NCBI RefSeq assembly: GCF_001046635.1
Contig: NZ_KQ130454.1
Location: 565,501 to 629,500, forward strand
Source: Novosphingobium barchaimii LL02
GTDB lineage: Bacteria; Pseudomonadota; Alphaproteobacteria; Sphingomonadales; Sphingomonadaceae
Direction of reading: 5' to 3'
Length of the DNA stretch: 64,000 nt
A program made the position numbers and the translations under genes. The notes under the pieces were generated by a model. It worked only from the letters and a program-made list of their open reading frames with translations. It had not been told where the DNA came from and did no database searches. This document shows positions 19,230 through 28,007 of the stretch, in pieces (positions within the stretch are counted from its first letter, which is position 1; every line of letters begins with the position of its first letter).

Positions 19230-19341
19230 ATTCCACAAGAAGCCACACGGCGCGCATCTGGGCGCGCTTGAAATAGGGTGATGTGTGACGTTGTCCGGCG
19301 GATCGGCGGCCGGAATAGCCACCCGGATTTTCACCGGGTCC
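19230..19341 (-). promoter_or_regulatory. structured leader upstream of the SulP gene
   Basis: On the minus strand three hairpins follow one another before the start at 19223: ACCCGG/CCGGGT (arms 19334-19339 and 19321-19326, 7-nt loop), TCCGGC/GCCGGA (arms 19309-19314 and 19294-19299), and GCGCGC/GCGCGC (19262-19267 and 19250-19255). Structured RNAs upstream of sulfate-transporter genes in Alphaproteobacteria (the sul1 motif) are described; whether this is one is not proven. Confidence 0.4.
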
Positions 19342-19435
19342 TTGCGAGTGCCGTGCTGTTAGCGGAGAAGGGCGCCATTTAGCAAGTCATTGCGAGCGTA
19401 ACCAACAACCCAGCGCCCGCCAGGCACCCAGCCTG

Positions 19436-20272
19436 TCAGCCCTTGGCGATGGCGGGCATGCCGTCTTTCGGGCCCGCCGCGTCATCGCGGCTGCGGGGGT
19501 TGGCAACGGCCGCGGCGATCAGCCGGTCCTGGTCGGCGGGGGCGATCCGTTCCCACCCCGAACGGCCGAGCTTTTCCATCGGCCGATAGCGCACCTTGTA
19601 CTGCATGCGCGGAGAACCTTCGACCCAGTAACCCAGGTAGACATAGGCCAGCCCCATTTCTTCGGCGCGGCGAATGTGATCGAGGATGATGAAGTTCCCC
19701 AGCCCCTGCCGGCCTTCGTAGTGCGGGTCGTAGAAGGAGTAGATCATCGAGAGGCCGTCGCACTGGCGGTCGGTCAGGCAGGCGCCGACGAGGCGGCCCG
19801 GCACTACGCCGTCGGCGGAGGGTTCGCGGTACTCGATCACGTAACTGGTTACCGGCGTGTGCTCCACCATGTCGGCGAAGTCGACTTCGTCCATCGTCGT
19901 CATTCCGCCTTCGGGATGGCGCACCGATAGATAGCGCTGGAGCAGATCGAACTGTTCGCTGGTGGACCATGGGCGGCAGACGGTGGCGATCAGGTCGCCA
20001 TGCGCCTTGAGAGTGCGCTTTTGCGAGGACGAGGCGACGAATTCCCCGGCGAAGACCCGCACCGATACGCAGGCGTTACAGTCTATGCAGGAGGGGCGGT
20101 AGGCGACAGTCTGACTACGGCGAAACCCGATTCTGCCCAGCGCATCGTTGAGCGAATCGGCGTGCGGACCCTTCAGTTCGGTGAAAACCTTGCGCTCGCT
20201 ACGGCCCGGAAGATACGGACACGGCGCCGGGCTTGTCACGAAAAAGCGTGGAAATCGAACCGGAGCCGTCAC
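19436..20272 (-). CDS. bpt: aspartate/glutamate leucyltransferase (Bpt/Ate family)
   Basis: A 278-residue aminoacyl-tRNA-protein transferase. GTG at 20272 starts the family-typical [23 protein letters not shown], and a GAGGAAG site lies upstream. [29 protein letters not shown] and [20 protein letters not shown] are the ATE_N and ATE_C signatures. It transfers Leu from tRNA onto N-terminal Asp/Glu, feeding ClpS/ClpAP degradation (N-degron pathway). Standalone gene. Confidence 0.93.
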   Translation of the reverse strand: MTAPVRFPRFFVTSPAPCPYLPGRSERKVFTELKGPHADSLNDALGRIGFRRSQTVAYRPSCIDCNACVSVRVFAGEFVASSSQKRTLKAHGDLIATVCRPWSTSEQFDLLQRYLSVRHPEGGMTTMDEVDFADMVEHTPVTSYVIEYREPSADGVVPGRLVGACLTDRQCDGLSMIYSFYDPHYEGRQGLGNFIILDHIRRAEEMGLAYVYLGYWVEGSPRMQYKVRYRPMEKLGRSGWERIAPADQDRLIAAAVANPRSRDDAAGPKDGMPAIAKG

Positions 20273-20486
20273 CGAACTTGGTCTTCCTCTTGCATTGTGC
20301 CAGCGCGTGGTCCGCTTCTGTCCCCGAAATATGCATGCCGCTGCAGCGCGTTGCGAGTCTTTTAACTACAAAAACCGACCGAGCTGCAGTCAAATCGCAC
20401 CAGTCCGGCGGCATTCGCGCCTATCCGTACCAATTCGGGGCGTCCGGGCAGACAGAAGATTAACCCACCGTCCGCCCCGTGCAAAC

Positions 20487-21743
20487 CTATTCGGTCTCGA
20501 CCTGCTTCACTTCGTAACCTTCGCGCCGCAGGGCCGAGACCAGAGCATCGAGCTGCGCCTTGTCGCGCGCCTCACACTCGATTTCGGTGACCAGACCCTT
20601 GGCGGGCAAGTGCGTGAAGATGCGCTGGTGGAACACCTCGATGATGTTCACATTGTGCTCGTGGAACACCTTGGCGACCTTGAACAGCGCGCCGGCCCGG
20701 TCCTGAAGGCCGATCTTGAGCCGCGCGAGGCGGCCCGAACGGGCAAGATCCCGCAGCAGCACGTTGGCGAGCAGGCGGGTATCGATATTGCCGCCCGACA
20801 GCACGATGCCGACCTTGCGACCGGCGAACAGCTCGCGGTTGTTCATCACCGCCGCGAAGCCCGCAGCGCCCGCGCCTTCCACCAGCGTCTTCTCGATCTG
20901 GAGCAGCAGGGCCAGCGCGCTCTCGATCTGGGACTCGCTGACCAGCAGGAAATCGTCGAGCAGGCCGCGCAGCACCTTTGAAGTCATCAGCCCCGGCGCG
21001 ATCACCGCGATACCCTCGGCCAGCGTATCGCCGCCGATCGGCAGGGTGGTGCCTTTCAGCAGGTTGTACATGGAAGGATAAAGCTGCGCCTCGACGCCGA
21101 CCAGCCGGATGTCCGGCTTTATGTCCCGCGCCACGGTGCCCATGCCCGATGACAGGCCGCCGCCGCCCACCGGCAGCACCAGCGTGTCGAGATCGGGCAC
21201 GTCTTCCAGCATTTCCAGCGCGACGGTGCCTTGCCCCGCCGCCACATGCGGGTCGTCGAAGGGATGGATGAACGTCAGTCCCAGCTCGCCCTCAAGCTTG
21301 CGCGCGTGTTCATAGGCCTCGTCGAAGCTCTCGCCGTGGAGCACGACCTTACCGCCCACGCTCTCGGTCTGCATGACCTTCACCGTCGGCGTGGTCTTGG
21401 GCATGACGATGGTGACGGGCACGCCGAGCCGGGTGCCGTGATAGCTGAGGCCCTGCGCGTGGTTGCCGGCCGAAGCGGCGATCACGCCTCGCGATTTCGC
21501 CTCTTCCGGCAGCAGCAGCAGCGCGTTGAGCGCGCCGCGCTCCTTGTAGGCGGCGGTGAACTGCAGGTTCTCGAACTTGAGCCAGATATCGGCGCCGGTG
21601 ATCGCGCTCAGCGTGGCGCTATGGAGCGTCGGCGTGCGTACGACCTTGCCCGAAATTCGCTCCGCCGCCGCGCGAACGTCGGCTGCGGTCAGCGGGGCGG
21701 CCTCGGCCGCTCCGGGAGCGATGGTGAGCACTGTCTGGTCCAT
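20487..21743 (-). CDS. ilvA: threonine ammonia-lyase (biosynthetic-type, with ACT domain)
   Basis: A 418-residue PLP enzyme that deaminates threonine to 2-oxobutyrate. It begins at ATG 21743; the open frame continues upstream but without family similarity. PLP Lys is in FTAAYKERGALN; SAGNHAQGLSYHG and the Gly loop VGGGGLSSGM bind the cofactor. A single C-terminal ACT domain (LKIGLQDRAGALFKVAKVFHEHNVNIIEVFHQR) follows, as in IlvA/TdcB-like enzymes with effector control. It is divergent from the oxidoreductase at 21847. Confidence 0.9.
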   Translation of the reverse strand: MDQTVLTIAPGAAEAAPLTAADVRAAAERISGKVVRTPTLHSATLSAITGADIWLKFENLQFTAAYKERGALNALLLLPEEAKSRGVIAASAGNHAQGLSYHGTRLGVPVTIVMPKTTPTVKVMQTESVGGKVVLHGESFDEAYEHARKLEGELGLTFIHPFDDPHVAAGQGTVALEMLEDVPDLDTLVLPVGGGGLSSGMGTVARDIKPDIRLVGVEAQLYPSMYNLLKGTTLPIGGDTLAEGIAVIAPGLMTSKVLRGLLDDFLLVSESQIESALALLLQIEKTLVEGAGAAGFAAVMNNRELFAGRKVGIVLSGGNIDTRLLANVLLRDLARSGRLARLKIGLQDRAGALFKVAKVFHEHNVNIIEVFHQRIFTHLPAKGLVTEIECEARDKAQLDALVSALRREGYEVKQVETE

Positions 21744-21846
21744 GACGGCGCGAGTACCGGAAACCACGACGAATTGAAAGCACGCTTGCCCGCAAGTCAG
21801 TGCCTGAGCGGTTTGCTTTTGCCTAAAATCCGCTAGAACGCGACGT

Positions 21847-22755
21847 ATGAGCGACACCACCATAGACCGCCGCAAGGTTTCCTTCCTCGGGCTGGGGACG
21901 ATGGGCGGCGCGATCGCGCGCCACATCGCCGAGGCCGGGCACGAACTGACGATCTACAACCGCTCGCCCGAACGCGCGCGCAAGTGGAGCGCCGACAACC
22001 CGGGCCTCGCCCACCGCATCGCCGCCAATCCGGCCCATGCCGCGCAGGATGCCGACGTGGTGATCACCTGCGTCGGCAACGACGACGACCTTGCCGACGT
22101 GGTGCTGGGGCCCAACGGCGTGTTCCGCATGCTGAAAAAGGGCGGCGTCTTCATTGACCACACCACTGTCTCGGCCCGGATCGCGCGGCAGATCTCGGTC
22201 GAAGCGCGCGATCTCAAGGTCCACTGCGTCGACGCGCCGATGACCGGATCGCAGATCGGCGCGGAAAAGGGCACGCTCACCCTGATGTGCGGCGGGCGCG
22301 ACGACGCGATCGAGGCCGCGCGCCCGATCATGGAAGGCTATTCCAGCCGCATCGTCCATGTCGGCAAGCCCGGCTCGGGCCAGATCGCCAAGATGGCCAA
22401 CCAGATCTGCATCGCCGGCAACGTCGCCGCGCTGGCAGAGGCCGTGCGTTTTGCCCAGGCATCGCACCTCGACATGGAAAAGGTCTACGAGGCCATTTCC
22501 GGCGGCGCCGCCCAGTCGTGGCAAATGGACAACCGGCTCAAGACCATGGACGCCGACGAATTCGATTTCGGCTTCGCGATCGACTGGATGCGCAAGGATC
22601 TTGGCCTCAGTCTTGAGGAAGGGCGCGGGCTGGGCGTATCTCTGCCGGTGGCGGCGCTGGTCGACCAGTTCTTCGCCGACCTGCAGGCGATGGGCGGCGG
22701 CCGTCTCGATACCAGCGCGATCATCAAGCGCCTCCCCAAGAAGGGCAAGAAGTGA
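21847..22755 (+). CDS. NAD(P)-dependent oxidoreductase, 3-hydroxyisobutyrate dehydrogenase family
   Basis: A 302-residue beta-hydroxyacid dehydrogenase. The Rossmann motif FLGLGTMGGAIARHIAEAG is at the N-terminus, DAPMTGSQIGAEKGTLTLMCGG is the substrate loop, and the catalytic Lys sits in GSGQIAKMANQ, where the usual NN is NQ. The substrate could be 3-hydroxyisobutyrate, glyoxylate, succinic semialdehyde or similar; the sequence alone does not decide. Its stop overlaps the next gene's GTG. Confidence 0.82.
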   Translation: MSDTTIDRRKVSFLGLGTMGGAIARHIAEAGHELTIYNRSPERARKWSADNPGLAHRIAANPAHAAQDADVVITCVGNDDDLADVVLGPNGVFRMLKKGGVFIDHTTVSARIARQISVEARDLKVHCVDAPMTGSQIGAEKGTLTLMCGGRDDAIEAARPIMEGYSSRIVHVGKPGSGQIAKMANQICIAGNVAALAEAVRFAQASHLDMEKVYEAISGGAAQSWQMDNRLKTMDADEFDFGFAIDWMRKDLGLSLEEGRGLGVSLPVAALVDQFFADLQAMGGGRLDTSAIIKRLPKKGKK

Positions 22756-24518
22756 AGCATAGCATTGCGGCAGCCACCATGCTGCTCGCCGGGACTGCCC
22801 TGACGGCGCCCCTGTTCGCGTCTCCGGCCCACGCCGATATCCTTGTCGACAACGTCGAAGGCGTCAGCCCCGACGGCAAGGGCGGCGTCGATCGTTTCGA
22901 AGGCTTCCTGATCGGCCCGGACGGACATGTCGTGCAGGTCTTCCACCGCGGCGACAAGCGGCCCAAGAAGGTCGACTATCAGGTCGATGGCAAGGGCCGC
23001 GTGGTCGTGCCCGGCATGATCGATGCCCACGGCCACGTCATGGCCACCGGCTTTGCGAAGATGACGCTGGACCTTTCCGCCGCCAGATCGCTGGACGAGG
23101 CCCTGTCGCGCATCGCGGCATGGGTCGCCGCCCATCCCGAAGCGCCCTGGGTGCTGGGCACCGGCTGGAATCAGGCGGACTGGAACAAGGATGGCAGCGG
23201 CGCCGACCGCATGCCCACCGCCGCGCAGCTCGACCAGGTGACCGGCGGCAAGCCCGCCTGGCTCATCCGCGTGGACGGCCATGCCGGCTGGGCCAACTCC
23301 GCCGCGCTTTCCGCTGCCGGGGTGAGCGCCGCCAGCGCCGATCCGGCGGGCGGTCAGATCCTGCGCGTGGCGGGCTCCAAGGCCCCGGCGGGCGTGCTTG
23401 TCGATGCGGCCACTGCGCTGATCGAAGCCAAGCTGCCCCACACCCGCCCCGACGACCGCGATTCGGCGCTGGGCGAAGCGCAACTCACCCTGCTTGCCGC
23501 CGGCGTGACCACCATCGCCGACATGGGCACCACGATCGAGGACTGGCAGGCCTTCCGCCGCGCCGCGGACAAGGGCGCACTGCGCGTGCGCATCGTCTCC
23601 TATGCGGCCGGGATCGACAACATGAGCCTGATCGGCGGCCCCCGCCCGACGCAGTGGCTTTACGAAGACCGGCTCAAGATGAACGGGGTCAAACTCTACC
23701 TCGACGGCGCGCTGGGATCGCGCGGCGCCTGGCTCAAGGCGCCTTACGCCGACGACGCCAAGGCGAAGGGCCTGCCCCGGATGAGCCAGACGCAGTTGGG
23801 CAACCTGATGAGCCGCGCGGCGATCGACAACTTCCAGGTCGCCGTCCACGCCATCGGCGACGAGGCCAACGCCACCGTGCTCGATTCGATCGAGGAATTG
23901 TCCGCCACCTATAAGGGCGATCGGCGCTGGCGGATCGAACATGCGCAGATCGTCGACCCTGCCGACATTCCGCGCTTCGGCCGCAACGGGGTGATCGCCT
24001 CCATGCAGCCGCAGCATGAGGCTTCGGACCGCACCATGGCCGAGGCCCGGCTGGGTCCGGCGCGGCTTGCCGGGGCCTATGCGTGGAAATCGATCTCGGC
24101 GGCGGGCGCGACGCTGGCCTTCGGGTCCGACACGCCGGTGGAGCCCGCCCATCCCTTCGAAGGCCTGGCCGTGGCGATCAGCCGCACCGGCGCCGACGGT
24201 CAGCCGGCCGGGGGCTGGCAGCCGCAGGAAGTGCTTTCGCGAGAAGCGGCGCTGGCGGCCTATACCACGGGCGCGGCCTACTCCCTGTTCGCCGAGGACC
24301 GCCTTGGCCGCATCGCCAAGGGTTACCGCGCGGACTTCCTGTTCGTCGACAACGACCCGATGACCGCCGCGCCCGAACAGGTGCGCGCGACGCGGGTGCT
24401 GGAAACCTGGATCGGCGGCAAGCTGGCATGGTCGGCGGCGCAGGACGGCGGCAAGGCCGGAGTGCGGCGTGAGCGCGACCCGAGGCCGGAACCCGCCAAC
24501 GGCGCGCAGGGCCGCTAA
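22752..24518 (+). CDS. exported amidohydrolase (YtcJ-like, amidohydrolase_3)
   Basis: A 588-residue metal-dependent hydrolase starting at GTG 22752, overlapping the preceding stop. It has a signal peptide (KHSIAAATMLLAGTALTAP, cut near SPAHA). Metal site motifs are GMIDAHGHV, VHAIGDEAN, RIEHAQIVD and FGSDTPVEP. The YtcJ subgroup has mostly unknown substrates. The C-terminal tail (RRERDPRPEP) is charged. Coupling with the dehydrogenase suggests co-transcription but not a known pathway. Confidence 0.82.
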   Translation: MKHSIAAATMLLAGTALTAPLFASPAHADILVDNVEGVSPDGKGGVDRFEGFLIGPDGHVVQVFHRGDKRPKKVDYQVDGKGRVVVPGMIDAHGHVMATGFAKMTLDLSAARSLDEALSRIAAWVAAHPEAPWVLGTGWNQADWNKDGSGADRMPTAAQLDQVTGGKPAWLIRVDGHAGWANSAALSAAGVSAASADPAGGQILRVAGSKAPAGVLVDAATALIEAKLPHTRPDDRDSALGEAQLTLLAAGVTTIADMGTTIEDWQAFRRAADKGALRVRIVSYAAGIDNMSLIGGPRPTQWLYEDRLKMNGVKLYLDGALGSRGAWLKAPYADDAKAKGLPRMSQTQLGNLMSRAAIDNFQVAVHAIGDEANATVLDSIEELSATYKGDRRWRIEHAQIVDPADIPRFGRNGVIASMQPQHEASDRTMAEARLGPARLAGAYAWKSISAAGATLAFGSDTPVEPAHPFEGLAVAISRTGADGQPAGGWQPQEVLSREAALAAYTTGAAYSLFAEDRLGRIAKGYRADFLFVDNDPMTAAPEQVRATRVLETWIGGKLAWSAAQDGGKAGVRRERDPRPEPANGAQGR

Positions 24519-24552
24519 GGGACCACATCCGGCAGAAAATACCCGTCAGTTG

Positions 24553-24614
24553 CGCGAAGGCGCGAATCCATCCGGTTTCAGCATTGGGTTTAGAGATGGA
24601 TCGCCGCCTTCGCG
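24553..24614. repeat. dispersed-type inverted repeat (17/20 arms)
   Basis: Arms at 24553-24572 and 24595-24614 match as reverse complements at 17 of 20 positions with a 22-nt loop. The right arm continues into CGGGGATGACGG. Strings such as CGCCTTCGCGGGGATGACGG recur widely in sphingomonad genomes. It sits between the convergent amidohydrolase and tatC genes and may also serve as a terminator hairpin. Confidence 0.55.
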
Positions 24615-24713
24615 GGGATGACGGAGGGTATTTCGCTTTTGCCGCCGCGGCGCGCACCACGCACCAAGGATTACCGCCCCACTCGGCTCGTCATTTTCCC
24701 AATAAACCGAATT

Positions 24714-24743
24714 CCGCTCAGGCTGAGCTTGTCGAAGCCCCTC
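24714..24743. repeat. REP-like dispersed repeat, copy 1
   Basis: CCGCTCAGGCTGAGCTTGTC followed by GAAGCCCCTC, one copy of the repeat also seen at 27066, 27116, 27155, 44968 and 45029. It lies just past the tatC stop, in the same orientation as the copies at 27155 and 45029. Confidence 0.8.
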
Positions 24744-24756
24744 GGCAACAGAGCGC

Positions 24757-25587
24757 TTACTCCGCCGCAGCCTTGCCCGCCGCTTCGGCGTTCTTCTCGA
24801 TGGCCTTTTCCTCCGCCGCGCGCTCTTTGGCTTCGCGGCGTTCGGTGAACCACATGAGGATCAGCGTGCCCTCGAACAGCAGCAGCAGCGGGATCGCCAG
24901 CATAAGCTGCGAGATCACGTCCGGCGGCGTCGCCACGGCCGCGACGATGAACACGCCGACGATCGCATAACGCCGCGCCGCCACGCACTGCGCGCGCGTC
25001 ACGATGCCGGCCCGGTTGAGCAGCATCAGCAGGACCGGCAGCAGGAAGCTGATCCCGAAGGCCAGGATGAACTGCATCACCAGCGCCAGATAATCGCCGG
25101 TGCCGGGCAGCGCTTCCAGCTTGAGGCCGCCCTTCTGTCCCTGAAAGCCCAGGAAGAAGTGGAAGGCGGTCGGCATGACCACGTAATAAGCCAGCGCCGC
25201 GCCCATGGTGAACAGGATCGGCGTTGCGATCAGGAAAGGCAGGAACGCCTTCTTCTCTTTCGCGTAGAGGCCCGGCGCCACGAAGGCCCAAATCTGGTTG
25301 GCGATCACCGGGAAGCTGACGAAGAAGGCCGCGAACATCGCGATCTTCACTTCGACGAAAAACGCCTCATACAGCTTGGTGTATATCAGCCGGCCCTGCC
25401 CCGGCGGAAACGCCTCGGTCAGCGGGCGAACCAGGAACGAGAAGATATCGCTCGAAAAATAGAAGCACACGCCGAACGCCACTGCAAAAGCCAGGAAGGC
25501 GCGCAGAAGCCGGCCCCGCAGCTCGACCAGATGTTCGAGCAGGGGGGCCTGGGTATCGTCGATGTCGGAAACGCGGAAGGGCTGCAT
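24757..25587 (-). CDS. tatC: Sec-independent protein translocase TatC
   Basis: A 276-residue inner-membrane protein with six hydrophobic segments. The conserved N-terminal LLEHLVELRGRLLRAF and FLVRPL, and GLYAKEKKAFLPF with the first periplasmic loop, identify TatC, the twin-arginine signal receptor. The tail is charged and Ala-rich (ERAAEEKAIEKNAEAAGKAA). Third gene of tatABC, ten bases after tatB. Confidence 0.96.
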   Translation of the reverse strand: MQPFRVSDIDDTQAPLLEHLVELRGRLLRAFLAFAVAFGVCFYFSSDIFSFLVRPLTEAFPPGQGRLIYTKLYEAFFVEVKIAMFAAFFVSFPVIANQIWAFVAPGLYAKEKKAFLPFLIATPILFTMGAALAYYVVMPTAFHFFLGFQGQKGGLKLEALPGTGDYLALVMQFILAFGISFLLPVLLMLLNRAGIVTRAQCVAARRYAIVGVFIVAAVATPPDVISQLMLAIPLLLLFEGTLILMWFTERREAKERAAEEKAIEKNAEAAGKAAAE

Positions 25588-25597
25588 GGCTTGTGCC

Positions 25598-26026
25598 TCA
25601 GGGCGGCGGCGGGGGCAGGTGCATTTCGGCCTGCCGGGGTTCTTCGCTTGTCGCGTTCGCCCCGCCCTCGGCCTTATGGTCCTGAGAGGCGGCGTGATCC
25701 TGCCAAGCGGGCGCGTCCTGCGTGTACGGAGCGGGGTTGGAAACCGCCGGAGCCTGCATGTCGTCGGCAGTCGGGTTCATGCTGGGCAGCTGCGGGCTGG
25801 CCTTCATGATCGCCTCGTTCTGCTCTCGCCACTTGCGCTCCATGTCCTCAAGTTCCGCCTCGCGCACCATGGCATCGAGGCCCGAGCGGAAGTGGTTCGA
25901 GACCTTGCGCATCTTGCCGATCCAGCGGCCAGCAGTGCGCAAGGCCATAGGCATGTCCTTGGGACCGATGACGACAACCGCCACGATCACGATCAACAGC
26001 AGTTCGGATGCGCCGACGTCGAACAT
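25598..26026 (-). CDS. tatB: Sec-independent translocase TatB
   Basis: A 142-residue protein: a single N-terminal membrane helix (FDVGASELLLIVIVAVVVIGP), an amphipathic helix (MALRTAGRWIGKMRKVSNHF) and a long polar, Pro-rich tail. The Glu in the N-terminal helix and the GPKDMP motif are typical of TatB. It forms the receptor complex with TatC. Confidence 0.93.
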   Translation of the reverse strand: MFDVGASELLLIVIVAVVVIGPKDMPMALRTAGRWIGKMRKVSNHFRSGLDAMVREAELEDMERKWREQNEAIMKASPQLPSMNPTADDMQAPAVSNPAPYTQDAPAWQDHAASQDHKAEGGANATSEEPRQAEMHLPPPPP

Positions 26027-26046
26027 CGCCTGTCAGTCCGGCTCGC

Positions 26047-26310
26047 TCAAACCTGCTCGTTCTTGGTCTCGGTCGGCGTCGCGGCCGGAGCCGGCGGGAC
26101 GACTTCATCCTGTGGCTTGGCGATCTGCACGGGCGGCACTGCGGGGGTCGACGAAGCGGCCTTCTTGGCCTCTTCCTCGTGCATGCCATCCTTGAAGCTC
26201 TTGATGCCCTTGCCGAAGTCACCCATGATTTCCGAAACGCGGCCGCGTCCGAACAGCACGAGCACGATCACCAGAACGATCAGCCAGTGCCAGATCGAGA
26301 AGCTACCCAT
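26047..26310 (-). CDS. tatA: Sec-independent translocase TatA
   Basis: An 87-residue protein from ATG 26310, with GGAG eight bases upstream; a longer frame starts at 26331 but gives an atypical extension. The pattern [20 protein letters not shown], the FG hinge and the amphipathic helix [16 protein letters not shown]-like segment are TatA hallmarks. TatA oligomers form the translocation path. The acidic, Pro-rich tail is variable. Confidence 0.93.
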   Translation of the reverse strand: MGSFSIWHWLIVLVIVLVLFGRGRVSEIMGDFGKGIKSFKDGMHEEEAKKAASSTPAVPPVQIAKPQDEVVPPAPAATPTETKNEQV

Positions 26311-26419
26311 AACCTCAACTCCAAAACACATGGTCGGTATCGACCGTCATGCGCCCCATCTAGGCGCTTTGTCGGCAAGTTGCCAGCCCGTCATGGTTCT
26401 GACCTGCGGCTGTCACGCC

Positions 26420-27052
26420 TTAGTCAGGATCTGATTCGCGTTCATCCGCCTTGCGGGTATTTACAGGCCCCAGAACCGCCTCGATCATGTCCTCATCCAC
26501 CGGATCGAGCAGGCCCGCGGCGCGTAGTTCGTCGATGCCCGGCAGCTCCTTCAGCGTCCCCAGCCCGAAGTGATCGAGGAAGACTGGCGTCGTCGCATAG
26601 ATGACCGGGCGGCCCGGCACCTCGCGCCGTCCGGCGACGCGCACCCAACCCGCTTCCATCAGCACGTCGAGCGTGCCCTTGGCGGTCTGCACGCCGCGAA
26701 TCGCCTCGATCTCGGCCCGGCTGACCGGCTCGTGATACGCGACGATGGCGAGCACCTCGGTGGCTGCGCGCGACAGGCGGCGCAGTTCCTCCTTTTCGCG
26801 GCGCAGGAGGTGGGCAAGATCGGGCGCGGTCTCGAAATGCCAGCGCCTGCCGCGCTCGACCAGCAGGATACCGCGCCCTTCGTAATGGGCGGCAAGCTGC
26901 TCGATGACAGGGCGGACCTGCCCTGCGCCCTTGTCGCCGAAGCCGAGGTGAGCCGCGATCTGTTCGGCGCTCATCGGCTCCTCGGCGGCAAACAGCGTGG
27001 CTTCCACGGCGCGGACGAAGTCGTCGGGCTGGGTGTTGTCCGTGATGCTCAT
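26420..27052 (-). CDS. scpB: segregation and condensation protein ScpB
   Basis: A 210-residue winged-helix protein, part of the SMC-ScpA-ScpB chromosome condensation complex. ATG at 27052 is preferred (SITDNTQPDDFVRAVEATLFA) over an upstream GTG. The conserved LSRAATEVLAIVAYHEPVSR and FGLGTLKELPGIDEL are seen. It normally abuts scpA; here a 157-bp gap filled with dispersed repeats separates them. A 109-bp gap precedes tatA. Confidence 0.93.
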   Translation of the reverse strand: MSITDNTQPDDFVRAVEATLFAAEEPMSAEQIAAHLGFGDKGAGQVRPVIEQLAAHYEGRGILLVERGRRWHFETAPDLAHLLRREKEELRRLSRAATEVLAIVAYHEPVSRAEIEAIRGVQTAKGTLDVLMEAGWVRVAGRREVPGRPVIYATTPVFLDHFGLGTLKELPGIDELRAAGLLDPVDEDMIEAVLGPVNTRKADERESDPD

Positions 27053-27065
27053 AGTGCGCACGCCT

Positions 27066-27093
27066 GGGGCTTCGACAGGCTCAGCCTGAGCGG
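27066..27093. repeat. REP-like dispersed repeat, copy 2
   Basis: GGGGCTTCGACAGGCTCAGC followed by CTGAGCGG. It is inverted relative to the copy at 27155 and lies 13 bp upstream of the scpB start. Confidence 0.85.
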
Positions 27094-27115
27094 GGTTGGG
27101 AGCAAGGCTGGAGGA

Positions 27116-27132
27116 CCGCTCAGGCTGAGCGG
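27116..27132. repeat. REP-like dispersed repeat, half copy
   Basis: CCGCTCAGGCTGAGCGG, a near-perfect 17-bp palindrome that corresponds to the palindromic half of the repeat, placed between the two full inverted copies. Confidence 0.75.
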
Positions 27133-27154
27133 CGCTAGGCGGCCGCTTGAAACT

Positions 27155-27183
27155 CCGCTCAGGCTGAGCCTGTCGAAGCCCCC
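27155..27183. repeat. REP-like dispersed repeat, copy 3
   Basis: CCGCTCAGGCTGAGCCTGTC followed by GAAGCCCCC, the reverse complement of copy 2 across about 25 bases. A degenerate partial copy (CCGCTCAACGTGTCGACA, 27190-27207) follows just before the scpA stop. Confidence 0.85.
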
Positions 27184-27209
27184 GCGGCTCCGCTCAACGT
27201 GTCGACAAA

Positions 27210-28004
27210 TCACGGCTTCACCGCCCGCAGGCGCAGCGGCCCGAACGTCTCGTCCTGCACGATCTCGGCCTTGCCGGTGCGCGCCAGTTCCAGGGCCGCG
27301 ACGAAGCTGGAGGCCAGCGCCGAACGCCGCAATCGGGGATCGGCCCAGGTATCGTGAGCCGGGGGCAGAAAATCGCGCAGGTCCATCCAGTCGATCGCCA
27401 CACCCAGCATCGAGGATACCCGCTGGATCGCGCTGTCCAGCGTCATCACCATCCGCTCGCGCACCATGTGGACGACGGGTTCGGAGCGCACCTTCACATC
27501 TCCGTAAGCCCGCACGAGATCGTACCACGAACACTGCCACAGCGACTTGCGATCAACCCGCAGCCCCTCCGGCGCGCCGCGCGCGAAGACGTCGCGGCCC
27601 AGCCGGTCGCGGCCCATCAACCTCCCCGCCGCCTCGCGCATGGCGCCCAGGCGTTGCAGGCGCATCTGCAGGCGCAAGGCCATTTCCTCGGGGCTGGGAT
27701 CTTCCGCCTCGTCGCGCGGGAGCAGCATCGCGGATTTCAGGTAGGCGAGCCAGGCCGCCATCACCAGATAGTCCGCCGCCAGTTCCAGCCGCAGCGCCTC
27801 GGCCTGCTCGATGTAGGTGAGGTAGGCGTCGACCAGTTCGAGGATCGAGATCGTGCGCAGGTCCACCTTCTGGCGCCGCGCAAGGTCGAGCAGCAGGTCG
27901 AGCGGGCCCTCCCAACCGTCGATGTCCAGATAGAGCGCGTCGTCCTGCGCTTCGGCGCGGTCCTCCCCGCCCCAGCCATCGAACAGGCCCGGAGCCTCGG
28001 CCAT
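27210..28004 (-). CDS. scpA: segregation and condensation protein ScpA
   Basis: A 264-residue kleisin subunit bridging SMC heads. LDIDGWEGPLDLLLDLARRQKVDLRTISILELVDAYL is the canonical N-terminal region, followed by LAADYLVMAAWLAYLKSAMLLP. The C-terminal winged helix includes SSFVAALELARTGKAEI. It starts four bases after nagZ ends, so it is translationally close to it. Confidence 0.95.
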   Translation of the reverse strand: MAEAPGLFDGWGGEDRAEAQDDALYLDIDGWEGPLDLLLDLARRQKVDLRTISILELVDAYLTYIEQAEALRLELAADYLVMAAWLAYLKSAMLLPRDEAEDPSPEEMALRLQMRLQRLGAMREAAGRLMGRDRLGRDVFARGAPEGLRVDRKSLWQCSWYDLVRAYGDVKVRSEPVVHMVRERMVMTLDSAIQRVSSMLGVAIDWMDLRDFLPPAHDTWADPRLRRSALASSFVAALELARTGKAEIVQDETFGPLRLRAVKP

Positions 28005-28007
28005 GGG

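Noticed and set aside
22485-24152. 555-codon open frame antisense to the oxidoreductase and amidohydrolase
   Set aside because: Crosses two well-supported sense genes and shows no motif of its own.
27053-27209. CRISPR array
   Set aside because: Repeat copies are in mixed orientation with irregular spacing and no unique equal-length spacers, and no cas gene is present.
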